From positions 5,770,501 through 5,834,500 of the forward strand of contig NZ_CP117435.1 in the NCBI RefSeq assembly GCF_030687495.1: a stretch of 64,000 nt of DNA, read 5' to 3'. A program made the translations under genes and the position numbers. The first letter of the stretch is position 1, and each line of letters opens with the position of its first letter. Below are positions 9,343 through 18,251 of the stretch, piece after piece. The DNA is from Pseudomonas sp. FP453. Lineage in GTDB: Bacteria > Pseudomonadota > Gammaproteobacteria > Pseudomonadales > Pseudomonadaceae. The notes beneath the pieces were generated by a model that saw only the letters and a program-made list of their open reading frames with translations, did not search any database and was not told the origin of the DNA.

Positions 9343-11526
9343 ATGTCATCGACCTCGTTCAAGCAGTCCCTGCGCCGTCTCTGGGCGCTGGATAAATTCA
9401 GCTACAGCATCCGGGTATTCATCGCCCTTACCGGCAGCATGGCGCTGTGCTGGTATCAGGATGAGATGACGCTGCTGATCCCGCTGTTCCTGGGGATTAT
9501 CGCCAGCGCCCTGGCCGAGACCGATGACAGTTGGCAAGGCCGTCTCAACGCCCTGGCCGTGACGCTGGTGTGTTTCAGCATTGCCGCGCTGTCGGTGGAG
9601 CTGCTGTTCCCCTACCCGTGGATTTTCGCGATCTCCCTGGCCCTGGCCACCTTCTGCCTGACCATGCTCGGTGCCTTGGGCGAGCGATATGGCGCGATTG
9701 CCTCGGCGACGTTGATCCTCTCGGTGTACACCATGATCGGCGTGGACCAGCGCGGTGGCGCGGTCTCGGATTTCTGGCATGAGCCGCTGCTGCTGGTGGC
9801 CGGCGCCGCGTGGTATGGCGCCTTGTCGGTGCTGTGGCAGGCGCTGTTTTCCAACCAGCCGGTGCAGCAGAGCCTGGCGCGCTTGTTCCGCGAATTGGGG
9901 CGTTACCTCAAGCTCAAATCCTCGCTGTTCGAACCGATCCGCCAGTTGGATGTGGAAGCGCGCCGCCTGGAACTGGCGCAGCAAAATGGGCGGGTTGTGG
10001 CTGCACTGAATGCCGCGAAGGAAATCATCCTGCACCGCGTGGGCAATGGACGACCGGGCTCGAAGGTCAGTCGCTACCTCAAGCTGTACTTCCTCGCCCA
10101 GGACATCCACGAACGCGCCAGCTCGTCGCACTACCCTTACAACGCCCTGGCCGAAGCCTTCTTCCACAGCGACGTGCTGTTCCGCTGCCAGCGCCTGCTG
10201 CGCCAGCAGGGCAAGGCCTGCCAGACCCTGGCCGAGTCGATCCAACTGCGCCAGCCGTTCATCTACGACGACAGCTTCGCCGAAGCCCTCGGCGACCTCA
10301 ACGCGTCCCTGGAACACCTGCGTATCCAGAGCAACCCGGCGTGGCGCGGGCTCCTGCGTTCGTTGCGCGCGCTGGCGGCCAACCTGTCCACGCTGGACCG
10401 CCTGCTGGGCGATGCGAGCAACCCCGACCGCCTGGCGGAAGCCACCGACAGCAACCTGCTGGACCGCGCCCCGCGCAACCTCAAGGAAATGTGGACGCGC
10501 CTGCGCACGCAGATGACGCCGACGTCGCTGCTGTTTCGCCATGCGCTGCGTCTGTCCCTGGCGTTGACCGTCGGCTACGGCATGCTGCATGCGATCCATG
10601 CGTCCCAGGGCTACTGGATCATCCTCACCACGTTGTTCGTCTGCCAACCGAACTACGGCGCCACGCGGCGCAAGCTCGGCCAGCGGATCATCGGCACCGC
10701 CATCGGCCTCACCGTGGCCTGGGCGCTGTTCGACCTGTTCCCGAGCCCCTTGGTGCAGTCGATGTTCGCCATCGCCGCTGGCCTGGTGTTCTTTATCAAC
10801 CGCACCACCCGCTACACCCTGGCCACGGCGGCGATCACCCTGATGGTGCTGTTCTGCTTCAACCAGGTCGGTGATGGCTACGGTTTATTCCTGCCACGGT
10901 TGTTCGATACCTTGCTCGGCAGCCTGATCGCCGGCCTGGCGGTGTTCCTGTTCCTGCCCGACTGGCAAGGCCGGCGCCTGAACAAAGTGCTGGCCAATAC
11001 CCTGACCTGCAACAGCATCTACCTGCGCCAGATCATGCAGCAATACGCCGCCGGCAAAAGCGACGACCTCGCCTACCGCCTGGCGCGACGCAACGCGCAC
11101 AACGCCGATGCGGCGCTGTCCACGACCCTGGCAAACATGCTGATGGAACCGGGGCACTTCCGTAAGGAGGCCGATGTGGGCTTCCGCTTCCTGGTGTTGT
11201 CCCACACCTTGCTCAGCTACTTGTCGGGGCTCGGCGCCCACCGTGAAACCCAGTTGCCGGCGGAGGTGCGTGAGCATCTGATCGATGGCGCGGGGAATAC
11301 GTTGGCGGCGAGCATCGATGAGATCGCCACGGGGCTGGCAAACAAGCAGCCGATTGCGATTCAGAGTGACGCCGAGGAAGCACTGGCGGCGGAGCTGGAG
11401 CAGATGCCGGATGAGATCGATGAAGGGCAGCGGTTGGTGCAGACGCAGTTGGCGTTGATTTGTCGGCAGTTGGGGCCGTTGCGGACTCTGGCCGCGCATT
11501 TGATCAAAGAGACGGGCGAGGCTTAG
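9343..11526 (+). CDS. YccS-like inner-membrane protein (FUSC family)
   Basis: A 727-residue polytopic protein of the YccS/YhfK family, related to aromatic acid exporter (FUSC) proteins. Two hydrophobic blocks of about five or six helices each lie at roughly residues 25-160 and 395-530. They are separated by a soluble alpha-helical region and followed by a soluble C-terminal domain. The architecture and the stretch LGIIASALAETDDSWQGRL match YccS. The second membrane block carries QPNYGATRRKLGQRIIGT, the FUSC-type signature. The transported substrate is unknown; efflux of organic acids is only an analogy. It starts at ATG 9343 with a weak ribosome site and stands as a single gene before an outward-facing REP pair. 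Confidence 0.83.
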   Translation: MSSTSFKQSLRRLWALDKFSYSIRVFIALTGSMALCWYQDEMTLLIPLFLGIIASALAETDDSWQGRLNALAVTLVCFSIAALSVELLFPYPWIFAISLALATFCLTMLGALGERYGAIASATLILSVYTMIGVDQRGGAVSDFWHEPLLLVAGAAWYGALSVLWQALFSNQPVQQSLARLFRELGRYLKLKSSLFEPIRQLDVEARRLELAQQNGRVVAALNAAKEIILHRVGNGRPGSKVSRYLKLYFLAQDIHERASSSHYPYNALAEAFFHSDVLFRCQRLLRQQGKACQTLAESIQLRQPFIYDDSFAEALGDLNASLEHLRIQSNPAWRGLLRSLRALAANLSTLDRLLGDASNPDRLAEATDSNLLDRAPRNLKEMWTRLRTQMTPTSLLFRHALRLSLALTVGYGMLHAIHASQGYWIILTTLFVCQPNYGATRRKLGQRIIGTAIGLTVAWALFDLFPSPLVQSMFAIAAGLVFFINRTTRYTLATAAITLMVLFCFNQVGDGYGLFLPRLFDTLLGSLIAGLAVFLFLPDWQGRRLNKVLANTLTCNSIYLRQIMQQYAAGKSDDLAYRLARRNAHNADAALSTTLANMLMEPGHFRKEADVGFRFLVLSHTLLSYLSGLGAHRETQLPAEVREHLIDGAGNTLAASIDEIATGLANKQPIAIQSDAEEALAAELEQMPDEIDEGQRLVQTQLALICRQLGPLRTLAAHLIKETGEA

Positions 11527-11530
11527 ATCG

Positions 11531-11617
11531 CTATCGCGGGCAAGCCCGCTCCCACAGGGGACCGCATTCCTACAGACAAATGCATTCCAAATGTGGGAGC
11601 GGGCTTGCCCGCGATGG
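11531..11617. repeat. REP pair, outward-facing
   Basis: An inverted ATCGCGGGCAAGCCCGCTCC-CAC copy followed by a forward GTGGGAGCGGGCTTGCCCGC-GAT copy, both of the C core type, between two convergent genes (the YccS-like gene and the binding-protein gene on the other strand). Confidence 0.85.
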
Positions 11618-11631
11618 GGCCCGCACAGGCC

Positions 11632-12369
11632 CTACATCCCATGCGCCTTCATCAACCGCGCATAACTGCCATCATCCTTCATCCGCGCAATCTCCCGATC
11701 AAACCCGGCCACGATCTGCGCATGCTCCGGGTTCTTCAGGCTCACCAGAATATGCAGGCTGTTTTCACTCAACGGCGTCGGTAAAAACTCCACCGCATTG
11801 CGCACCTTGGCCGACTCACGTGACAGGTAATACCGCGCCACATATTCATCCTCCACCGTCAGCCGCACCCGCTGCGCCGCGAGCATGCGCACGGCCATGG
11901 AGAAGTTGTGCACAGGCACCTTCTGCAACTGCACATCGCCGTCGAACGCCGCCGAATAGGCGTAACCGCGCACCACCGCAATCGGGTAGTCGTGCAACTG
12001 CGCCAGGTTTTTGAAGTCGATGGGATCGTCACGGCGCTTGATAAAACGCACGCGGTTCAGCAGGTATTCGCCGGAAAACTGCCCCAGGTGCGTGCGGGCA
12101 TCGTCGTACCAGGCGTTGACCAGCACGTCATAACGCCCGTCGCCCACGCCCATCAGCGCCCGGGCCCAGGGCACCTGTTCGAAGTCACTGGCGTAGCCCG
12201 CGCGGGCCAGGGCGGTGCTGACGATGTCGGTGGCCAGGCCGCCATTGATCAAGGTGGCATCGGTAAAGGGTGGCCAGGCATCCGCGACCAGGCGTAAACG
12301 CTGGGCGAACGCCGGCTGGGCCAGCAACAACACTCCAATCAAAGCAACGGCACGAAACAATCGCGGCAT
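11632..12369 (-). CDS. Periplasmic solute-binding protein, amino-acid (SBP_bac_3) type
   Basis: Secreted 245-residue protein of the family 3 solute-binding fold. The N-terminus MPRLFRAVALIGVLLLAQPA then FAQ is a signal peptide cleaved after about residue 22. The mature part opens with LRLVADAWPPFTD, the usual first strand of these proteins, and contains DVLVNAWYDDART and the second-lobe start YPIAVVRGYAYS. No transporter permease or ATPase is adjacent, so it may serve a distant ABC importer or act as a sensor-type orphan. The start is chosen at ATG 12369 because it begins the signal peptide; an upstream in-frame extension adds a non-hydrophobic tail. The ligand cannot be assigned. Confidence 0.75.
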   Translation of the reverse strand: MPRLFRAVALIGVLLLAQPAFAQRLRLVADAWPPFTDATLINGGLATDIVSTALARAGYASDFEQVPWARALMGVGDGRYDVLVNAWYDDARTHLGQFSGEYLLNRVRFIKRRDDPIDFKNLAQLHDYPIAVVRGYAYSAAFDGDVQLQKVPVHNFSMAVRMLAAQRVRLTVEDEYVARYYLSRESAKVRNAVEFLPTPLSENSLHILVSLKNPEHAQIVAGFDREIARMKDDGSYARLMKAHGM

Positions 12370-12546
12370 GCTCAACGTCCTTGGCGGGCCCAGAGGTTCT
12401 AACAGTAGCTCAAGATTACACAAAGAAACGGGCGGCGAATGCACTCAATGATGGCAAATTGATTTCACTCACAAAAAATAGCGAATTTAGACACAAACGG
12501 CTGCCGCGCTTACTATCCAGAACACCTACTGATAAGAGAACTCGCC

Positions 12547-12999
12547 ATGACAGTCGATTGGGTCTGCAAACATCACACTGACCTGGGCAAGGAGCAGCTG
12601 TACGCCATCCTGCGCCTGCGCGGCGAGGTGTTCGTCGTTGAGCAGAAGTGCGTCTATCAAGACATCGACGGGCAGGACCTGGACGGCGACACCCACCACC
12701 TGATGGCCTGGCAGGATGACCAGCTGGTGGCCTACCTGCGCCTGCTGGACCCGGAGTCCCAGGGCGGTGACGTGGTGATTGGCCGGGTGATCGTGGCGCC
12801 GGTGGCGCGCGGCACCGGGCTGGGGCATCTGATGATGGAAGAGACGCTCAAGCGCATTGAAGATATCTGGCCCGAGACGCCGATCTTTCTGTCGGCCCAG
12901 GCGCATTTGCAGGGGTATTACGGGCGGTATGGGTTTGTGGTGGCGGGGGAAGAGTATCTGGAGGATGACATTCCACATATTGGTATGCGGCGGGTTTGA
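12547..12999 (+). CDS. ElaA-like GNAT acetyltransferase
   Basis: GNAT-fold N-acetyltransferase of the ElaA family, 150 residues. The family opening LYAILRLRGEVFVVEQKC is present, along with the acetyl-CoA-binding strand-loop VIGRVIVAPVARGTGLGHLM (R/QxxGxG/A as RGTGLG) and the C-terminal YYGRYGFVVAGEEYLEDDIP. The acceptor substrate of ElaA proteins is not known. It starts at ATG 12547 after AGAGAACTCGCC. It is divergent from the binding-protein gene, with about 180 bp between them that holds both promoters. A REP pair follows. Confidence 0.87.
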   Translation: MTVDWVCKHHTDLGKEQLYAILRLRGEVFVVEQKCVYQDIDGQDLDGDTHHLMAWQDDQLVAYLRLLDPESQGGDVVIGRVIVAPVARGTGLGHLMMEETLKRIEDIWPETPIFLSAQAHLQGYYGRYGFVVAGEEYLEDDIPHIGMRRV

Positions 13000-13004
13000 G
13001 GGCC

Positions 13005-13081
13005 TCATCGCAGGCAAGCCAGCTCCCACAGTTTGATTTGTGAACACCGTCCAAATGTGGGAGCTGGCTTGCCTGCGATAG
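13005..13081. repeat. REP pair, outward-facing
   Basis: Inverted then forward copies of the CTGGCTTGCCTG type, between the convergent ElaA-like gene and the wHTH gene. Confidence 0.85.
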
Positions 13082-13105
13082 CGCCAGTTCCCTCACCACA
13101 AACCT

Positions 13106-13408
13106 TCAGGGATACCCCAACACCTGCTTCACCGAAGCCAGATTCGCCGCAATCCACCCCCGATCAATCGCCCCCCAGCTGCGAATCCGATACTGCCCCG
13201 CATGGTTGCGCGCACCGTCTTCCTGCTCGAACTCACACACGATGTCCAAGTCCGCCAACGCCGCAATCGTGTCCTGCGCCGTGCGCCGGGGCATGCCGGT
13301 CACGTCGGTCAGCGCCGGCACGTTGCTGGCCAGGCCGCTGTCGATCAGATACGCCACATACAGGCGGCGGTAGAAGCTGCTCTTGGTCTTGCTCACATCC
13401 ATGGTCAA
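13106..13408 (-). CDS. Small winged-helix DNA-binding protein
   Basis: A 100-residue basic protein with a predicted winged helix. Helices span about residues 10-60, the recognition helix region is VPALTDVTGMPRRTAQDTIA, and a wing-like segment lies near FEQEDGARNHAGQYRI. Proteins of this type are annotated in pseudomonads as helix-turn-helix proteins without known targets. The gene starts 14 bp downstream of the YgjP-like peptidase on the same strand, so the two are probably cotranscribed. Start MTMDV is used; MDV two codons in is equally possible. It ends near the REP pair. Regulation of the neighbouring peptidase is a guess only. Confidence 0.68.
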   Translation of the reverse strand: MTMDVSKTKSSFYRRLYVAYLIDSGLASNVPALTDVTGMPRRTAQDTIAALADLDIVCEFEQEDGARNHAGQYRIRSWGAIDRGWIAANLASVKQVLGYP

Positions 13409-13421
13409 TCGCCTTGTGCGC

Positions 13422-13922
13422 TCAGGGTTTGCCTTGCAGGTCGCGATACGTGAGGTACACCCGCAGGTCGAATTCCACCTGATGGTAGCCCGGCATCATG
13501 TAGTCGCAGAGTTTATAGAACGCCTTGTTGTGGTCCGATTCCTTGAAGTGCGCCAGCTCGTGTACCACGATCATGCGCAGGAACTCCGGCGCCGCGTCCT
13601 TGAACAGCGCGGCAATGCGGATCTCTTTCTTGGATTTGAGATTGCCGCCCTGCACCCGTGAAATCGTGGTGTGCAGGCCGAGGGCGCGGTGGGTCAGGTC
13701 GAGGCGGTTATCGAACAGCACTTTGTCGATGGCCGGCGCGTTGCGCAGGTGTTCCTGCTTCAAGGCCAGCGCGTAGGCGTACAGGGCCTTGTCGCTTTGC
13801 ACGGCGTGGCGCTCGGGGTAACGCTGCTCCAGGTAGGCGCCCAATTGGTCTTTGGCGATCAATTGGCGCACCTGCTCCTGGAGCGCAGCGGGATAGGCCT
13901 GGAGGTATTTCAGCGCGGTCAT
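13422..13922 (-). CDS. YgjP-like (DUF45) zinc metallopeptidase
   Basis: A 166-residue protein of the YgjP/SprT-like M48-related metallopeptidase group. The zinc-binding core is plain: VVHELAHFKESDHNKAFY at about residues 120-137, giving HExxH plus a third His (HELAH...DHNKAF). It has no signal peptide or membrane segment, so it is probably cytoplasmic. It lies first in a two-gene unit with the wHTH protein and begins about 40 bp beyond the stop of the c-di-GMP gene on the same strand. Its cellular substrate is unknown. In YgjP homologues the catalytic motif is conserved but activity is poorly described. Confidence 0.8.
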   Translation of the reverse strand: MTALKYLQAYPAALQEQVRQLIAKDQLGAYLEQRYPERHAVQSDKALYAYALALKQEHLRNAPAIDKVLFDNRLDLTHRALGLHTTISRVQGGNLKSKKEIRIAALFKDAAPEFLRMIVVHELAHFKESDHNKAFYKLCDYMMPGYHQVEFDLRVYLTYRDLQGKP

Positions 13923-13964
13923 GGGCTCTGCAACAGGGTTCGAATGGCCGCCAGTGTAGCGAAT

Positions 13965-16070
13965 TCAGCCCAGGCGAGGGGGCGTCCAGGCCACGATCTC
14001 TTGCGCCATCAACGGCTGCGCCACCCACGGCCCCTGGATAAACGGGCAACCATTGGCCTTGAGCCACTCGGCCTGGGCCTGCGTCGCCACGCCTTCGGCG
14101 ACCACCAGCACATCAAAATGCCCGCACAGCTCGATGATGCTGCGCGCCATCGCCGCATCCCGTGGCGAACCCGGCAGGCGCGAGACCAGCTGCGGGTCGA
14201 GCTTGAGGGTGTCGAAATCCAGGTCCCGCAGATGGGCCAGGGAACAATGGCCCATGCCGAAATCATCCAGGGCGATGCGCACCCCCACCTGGCGCAGCAG
14301 CTTGAGCTGCTTGGCGGACTCTTCCAGGTTGCTGGTCAAGCTGTCTTCGCCAATCTCCACCTCCAACTGGCGCCCCTGCAAACCATGGCGCTCCAGCACC
14401 TGCTGCAGCTGGGCCGCGAGGTTGGGCATATTGAACTGGTTGCTGCTCAGGCTCACGCTCAGCACCAGCTCAGGATCGAAGGTCGATTGCCACGCCTGGC
14501 GCTGGGCCGCGACTTGCAGGTAGATCCAGGCGCTCAACTGGCTGATCAGGCGCGCCTCCTCCAGCAGTGGCAAAAACAGCCCCGGCGGCACATCGCCGAC
14601 GCTGGGGTGCTGCCAGCGCAACAACGCCTCGACGCCACGCAGGCGCCCATCCTCCACCGACACCTGAGGCTGGTACACCAAGGTGAAATCCTTGTTCTCG
14701 ATGGCGGTGCGCACACTGTCTTCGAGCATCAGGCGTGAGCGGGCGCGGCCGTTCATTTCCTGGTCGTAATAACGATATTGCTGACGCCCTGCGCGCTTGG
14801 CTTCGTACATGGCGATGTCCGCTGCACGCAGCAGGCCACTCAAGTCCGCGCCGCAATCGGGGAAGGTGGCGATGCCGATACTCACTCCAAGCATCACATC
14901 CAGGCCTTCGATCTGTTGGCAGATCGATACACGTTCGATGAGTTTTTCTGCAATTTTGGCCGCTTGTTCGGCGAATTCCAGCTCCAGCAACGCGGTGAAC
15001 TCATCCCCGCCCATGCGCCCCAGGATGTCACCGGAACGCAGGCACGCCTGCATTTGCTCCGACACCCAGCGCAGCACCCGATCCCCCGCATCGTGCCCCA
15101 ACGAATCATTGACCCGTTTAAAACCGTCGAGGTCCAGGTACAGCAACACCAGCGCGTGGTCGTTACGTTCGCTGCGCAGCAACGTGCTTTCCACGGCCTG
15201 ATGGAAACCGCGGCGGTTCAGCAGGCCGGTGAGCGGGTCGGTGACGGCTTGAAATTCCAATTGTTGGTGCAGGTGGCGCACTTCGGACATGTCCAGCACC
15301 GTCACCACCATGGCCTTCTGCTCGCTGGGCAACGGCGCACTGGAAAGAGCCACCGGCACCTGCTGACCACGGCTGGTACGCAAAATGGCGTCGTGCTGGC
15401 GCCAGGTCTCGCCTCTGCAATACGCCTCGTACATCGGGAAGCTCAGCCAGGCGGGCACATGGGGCTTTTGCAGGAAGCTCAGGAAACTCTCGCCCTGCAA
15501 CTCGGCCATCGTCGCATTCAGCAGCCGCGAAATTGCCGGGTTGGCGTACTGGATCACGCTGCCCTCGCCCACCACCAGGATGCCTTCGGCGGCGTTGTCC
15601 AGCACCGACGCATTGAAGGCGCGGGCCGATTCCAGGTCATGGCTCAAGCGCTGCAAGGCCCGGCGATTGCGCTGGTGCTCCAGCAGCGCCTGGACCTTGG
15701 GCTTGAGGATATGCGGGTCGAATGGCTTGAACAGGTAGTCGATCGCACCGCTGGCATAACCTTCCAGCACCGCGGCGGGCGATTGGGCGTGCGCCGTGAG
15801 GAAAATAATCGGCGTCATGCGTGTGCGCTGGCTGCCGCGCATCAGCCGCGCCACTTCAAACCCGTCCATGCCGGGCATGCGTACGTCGAGCAAAACCAGG
15901 TCGACTTCGTGGGCCAGCAGCAATTCCAGCGCTTCCAGCCCGGACGCGGCGGTCATTACCCGCCAGTCTTCACGCTGCAAAAGCGCACGCATGCTGATGA
16001 GGTTTTCCGGGTAGTCATCGACCACCAGAAGAACCGAACTGCCATCGCCGTTGTGTGGAGCGCAATCCAT
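13965..16070 (-). CDS. Response regulator with PAS, GGDEF and EAL domains (c-di-GMP signalling)
   Basis: A 701-residue cytoplasmic protein. An N-terminal receiver domain spans about residues 12-130, with acidic pocket VVDDYPEN, phospho-acceptor Asp near 62 in LLDVRMPGMDG, and Lys in YLFKPFD. A PAS-like segment follows at about 155-270. The GGDEF domain carries an intact GRMGGDEFT near 355 and an RSGD inhibitory site exactly five residues upstream. The EAL domain carries GVEALLRW, a conserved Asn in SLSSNQF, DDFGMGHCSL and VVAEGVAT. Both cyclase and phosphodiesterase motifs look intact, so net activity cannot be told. The start is ATG 16070, with AAGGAAGAG seven bases upstream. No histidine kinase is adjacent. 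The divergent alginate lyase gene hints at, but does not prove, a biofilm-matrix role. Confidence 0.9.
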   Translation of the reverse strand: MDCAPHNGDGSSVLLVVDDYPENLISMRALLQREDWRVMTAASGLEALELLLAHEVDLVLLDVRMPGMDGFEVARLMRGSQRTRMTPIIFLTAHAQSPAAVLEGYASGAIDYLFKPFDPHILKPKVQALLEHQRNRRALQRLSHDLESARAFNASVLDNAAEGILVVGEGSVIQYANPAISRLLNATMAELQGESFLSFLQKPHVPAWLSFPMYEAYCRGETWRQHDAILRTSRGQQVPVALSSAPLPSEQKAMVVTVLDMSEVRHLHQQLEFQAVTDPLTGLLNRRGFHQAVESTLLRSERNDHALVLLYLDLDGFKRVNDSLGHDAGDRVLRWVSEQMQACLRSGDILGRMGGDEFTALLELEFAEQAAKIAEKLIERVSICQQIEGLDVMLGVSIGIATFPDCGADLSGLLRAADIAMYEAKRAGRQQYRYYDQEMNGRARSRLMLEDSVRTAIENKDFTLVYQPQVSVEDGRLRGVEALLRWQHPSVGDVPPGLFLPLLEEARLISQLSAWIYLQVAAQRQAWQSTFDPELVLSVSLSSNQFNMPNLAAQLQQVLERHGLQGRQLEVEIGEDSLTSNLEESAKQLKLLRQVGVRIALDDFGMGHCSLAHLRDLDFDTLKLDPQLVSRLPGSPRDAAMARSIIELCGHFDVLVVAEGVATQAQAEWLKANGCPFIQGPWVAQPLMAQEIVAWTPPRLG

Positions 16071-16380
16071 GCTACGTCTCTTCCTTAAGGAGCCATTCCG
16101 GTCATTTTTGAGAGAAAACCCGGACAAACCCTGAGGGCTCACTCTAGACCCGGTTCCGTTAAAGCAGAAGTGACGTGGATGCCATCATTGACGCAAAGCT
16201 CAGGAAGCCGACTAACGGTCAACCCCTACAGGCCACGAATCATGGGAAACATGGCTTTTTGGCATTCCTTTGGCGCCAATAAATCGTCAGAAAATGTTTA
16301 ACAACCGTAGGACCACCGCCTATAAAGAACCCGTCTGGCCCACGGGCCAAAGCCTTCACCTTCTGTAAAAGGCCTACACC

Positions 16381-17046
16381 ATGATCGATCTTTCCACCTG
16401 GAACCTCAGCATCCCAGTCGGCTCGCCACCCGCGACCATCGACACGCCGAAGCTGATGAGCGGCTTCAACGACCAGTACTTCCAGGCCGAAGGCAGCAAC
16501 GTGCAATTCTGGACGCCAGTGACCGGCACTCGCACGGAAAACGCCATTTACCCACGCAGCGAATTGCGCGAGACCTACGCCGATGGGCGCTTGCGCAACT
16601 GGACCTACCCGGATGCGAACAACTTCCTGCGGGCCACGTTGGAGGTCAACCAGGTGCCCTCCTCCGGCAAAGTCGTTATCGGGCAGATTCATGCGTATGA
16701 CAGCCAGAAGCCACTGATCAAGCTGGAGTATCAATTCAAGGAGAAGACCCAGACCGGCAATATCGTCGCCAAGGTGCGCATGCGCCCGGATGATGGTGAA
16801 GGGCGGGTGATAACCGTCGCCTCCAATGTGCCGCTGGAGAAGAGTTTTACCTATGTCATTAATCTGAATAAGGCTGGATTGCTCAGTGTGTATGCCGCTG
16901 ATGGGCAGTGGAACGAGCGCATTGGTGCGGCGTGGGGCGCCAAGCCGTTGTATTTCAAGGCGGGGGTGTATGTGCAGGACAACAGCGGCAACAGCAAGGA
17001 AGGCGCACGGGTGACGTTTGCCAAGCTGGATATTGATCACGACTGA
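16381..17046 (+). CDS. Alginate lyase, polysaccharide lyase family 7
   Basis: A 221-residue PL7 enzyme that cleaves alginate by beta-elimination. All three signature strands are visible: RSELRE at residues 59-64, QIH at 102-104, and YFKAGVYVQ at 191-199, which together supply the catalytic Arg, Gln, His and Tyr. The jelly-roll fold takes up the whole protein, with no other module. No signal peptide is seen (it opens MIDLSTWNLSIPVGSP), as in short pseudomonad PL7 enzymes such as P. aeruginosa PA1167, so the route of export is unclear. It is not in an alg biosynthetic cluster. It is divergent from the REC-GGDEF-EAL gene with about 310 bp between them. A REP pair follows. Confidence 0.9.
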   Translation: MIDLSTWNLSIPVGSPPATIDTPKLMSGFNDQYFQAEGSNVQFWTPVTGTRTENAIYPRSELRETYADGRLRNWTYPDANNFLRATLEVNQVPSSGKVVIGQIHAYDSQKPLIKLEYQFKEKTQTGNIVAKVRMRPDDGEGRVITVASNVPLEKSFTYVINLNKAGLLSVYAADGQWNERIGAAWGAKPLYFKAGVYVQDNSGNSKEGARVTFAKLDIDHD

Positions 17047-17122
17047 GCATTGCTCACTGTCGTGTAGGCCGCGTCCTAACGAGCCAGCGATCAATCACCT
17101 TGTTGAACACGCCAATGATCCC

Positions 17123-17214
17123 TGTGGGAGCCGGGCTTGCCCGCGATGGCGGCCAATCAGGCAACATCTTCGGTGACTGGCCCACCGCCATCGCGGGCAA
17201 GCCCGGCTCCCACA
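17123..17214. repeat. REP pair (REPIN), variant core
   Basis: Inward-facing copies with an extra C (GTGGGAGCCGGGCTTGCCCG, then CGATGGCGG, and its inverted mate), a variant not seen in the other copies of this window. Both arms carry the same variant, so the hairpin is near perfect. Confidence 0.85.
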
Positions 17215-17238
17215 AGGGTTCTGCGTCCTACAGGGCCG

Positions 17239-17436
17239 TTGCGGTACGCCTGCCTGCGCGAACGCCTCAACGCCGCCCTGGGACACCTCAACCTGATGGC
17301 TTGCACCAGCCTGCCTGACTTCGCCGAGCGTGACTTGAATAACGTAGCCAACATTGCACGCATTCTGGTGCAGGACGTGAGCGATGTGTTCCGCGTGATT
17401 GAACATCGTGGGTTTGATACACCCGACGCCGCCTGA
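17239..17436 (+). pseudogene. Remnant of a small hypothetical protein
   Basis: An open frame ends ...DLNNVANIARILVQDVSDVFRVIEHRGF and then TPDAA, which reads like a genuine soluble helical protein tail. No good start is present: only TTG 17239 or an internal ATG 17296 (46 codons) lie after the REP pair, and neither has a ribosome site. It looks like the 3' end of a small gene whose 5' part was lost or replaced by the REP element. A rho-independent terminator follows 16 bp later, as expected for a real gene end. The family was not recognised. Confidence 0.4.
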
Positions 17437-17451
17437 TCAAATCCCGCCCAT

Positions 17452-17482
17452 AAAAAAGCCCGCATTTGCGCGGGCTCTTTGT
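17452..17482 (+). terminator. Rho-independent terminator
   Basis: AGCCCGC / GCGGGCT stem with a six-base loop, flanked by AAAAAA and a CTTTG tract. It follows the hypothetical remnant. Confidence 0.75.
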
Positions 17483-17690
17483 TCACCACCTACCTCTGAT
17501 TATCACTCTCTGCATTCAATTAACCGATTGATAAACGCGGAATGCAAACGCGCCTGGATATAGCGAAGGAGTATGGGTAGCTGTCAGATATCACAGGTTA
17601 CGAAAGGACTGGAGGACGTGAATATGAGCCTGTTGGATTTTTGGGCGCCTACAGACTGCCCCCCATTCACCTCTCGGCGAGATACCGATC

Positions 17691-18230
17691 ATGGCCCTTC
17701 ACCCATTCAAGCTTTCAACCAACAGCGGCGCAGACACAAACGTCATGAGTACAACTCCCCCCGCTCAGCCCAACGCTGCCCTGCAGGTATGGCACAAAGA
17801 GTTTGCGGGTGTGGTTGCAACATGGAGAAACGTCGGTACTGGGTATGCTGATATTTACGGCGCCTTCGGAATATGGCTGCCTATTCCTAACGACGGCGAC
17901 CTGAGCCAGTGGGCCGTCACTAACGGAGAACACCCCGATACAGCTGCTCCTGCGACCGGGCAAAGCGCGGATCCTGTGATTTCGAAGTTGCTGGGCAATA
18001 ATTCATCGATATTCGTTGAAGGCACAGGAACGCCCTATACAAGAGTCGATGTGCACGAAGCGGGTACGGGTGTATTCCTGGGCTCTCTCCCAATACGGGC
18101 CGACGGGACCTTTTCTGGTGGGATTGGTAATGTCCGACCGGGCTTTATCAATATCGTCGTCAGGTACACAGGTGACAACGGTAGTACTTTTTCGGGATGG
18201 AGTAACGCCATGCAGACAGATGCAACCTAG
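17691..18230 (+). CDS. Orphan hypothetical protein with a possible beta-sandwich C-terminus
   Basis: A 179-residue protein that was not recognised. The C-terminal half (SSIFVEGTGTPYTRVDVHEA, FLGSLPIRADGTFSGG, FINIVVRYTGDNGSTFSG) alternates hydrophobic and polar residues and is rich in Gly, Thr and Asp, like a bacterial Ig-like or carbohydrate-binding beta-sandwich. The first 40 residues are low in predicted order. There is no signal peptide. Base composition is visibly more AT-rich than neighbouring genes, which suggests recent acquisition. No convincing ribosome site precedes ATG 17691, so the start may lie upstream in another frame (see the 17573/17624 starts). It ends before a bidirectional terminator shared with fba. 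Expression and function are unknown. Confidence 0.5.
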   Translation: MALHPFKLSTNSGADTNVMSTTPPAQPNAALQVWHKEFAGVVATWRNVGTGYADIYGAFGIWLPIPNDGDLSQWAVTNGEHPDTAAPATGQSADPVISKLLGNNSSIFVEGTGTPYTRVDVHEAGTGVFLGSLPIRADGTFSGGIGNVRPGFINIVVRYTGDNGSTFSGWSNAMQTDAT

Positions 18231-18251
18231 CGCGCCCCCTTAAATGCCCAC

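Larger units (their letters stand above)
17047..17690. other. Gene-poor stretch between alginate lyase and orphan gene
   Basis: About 640 bp containing a REP pair, a short coding remnant, a terminator and then an AT-richer 200 bp. That last part has two in-frame ATG codons behind fair ribosome sites (AAGGAGT before 17573 and TGGAGG before 17624). They open a frame that starts MSLLDFWAPTDCPPF and then becomes Arg/Gln-rich. This could be the true 5' end of the following orphan gene if a frameshift is present. Confidence 0.45.
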
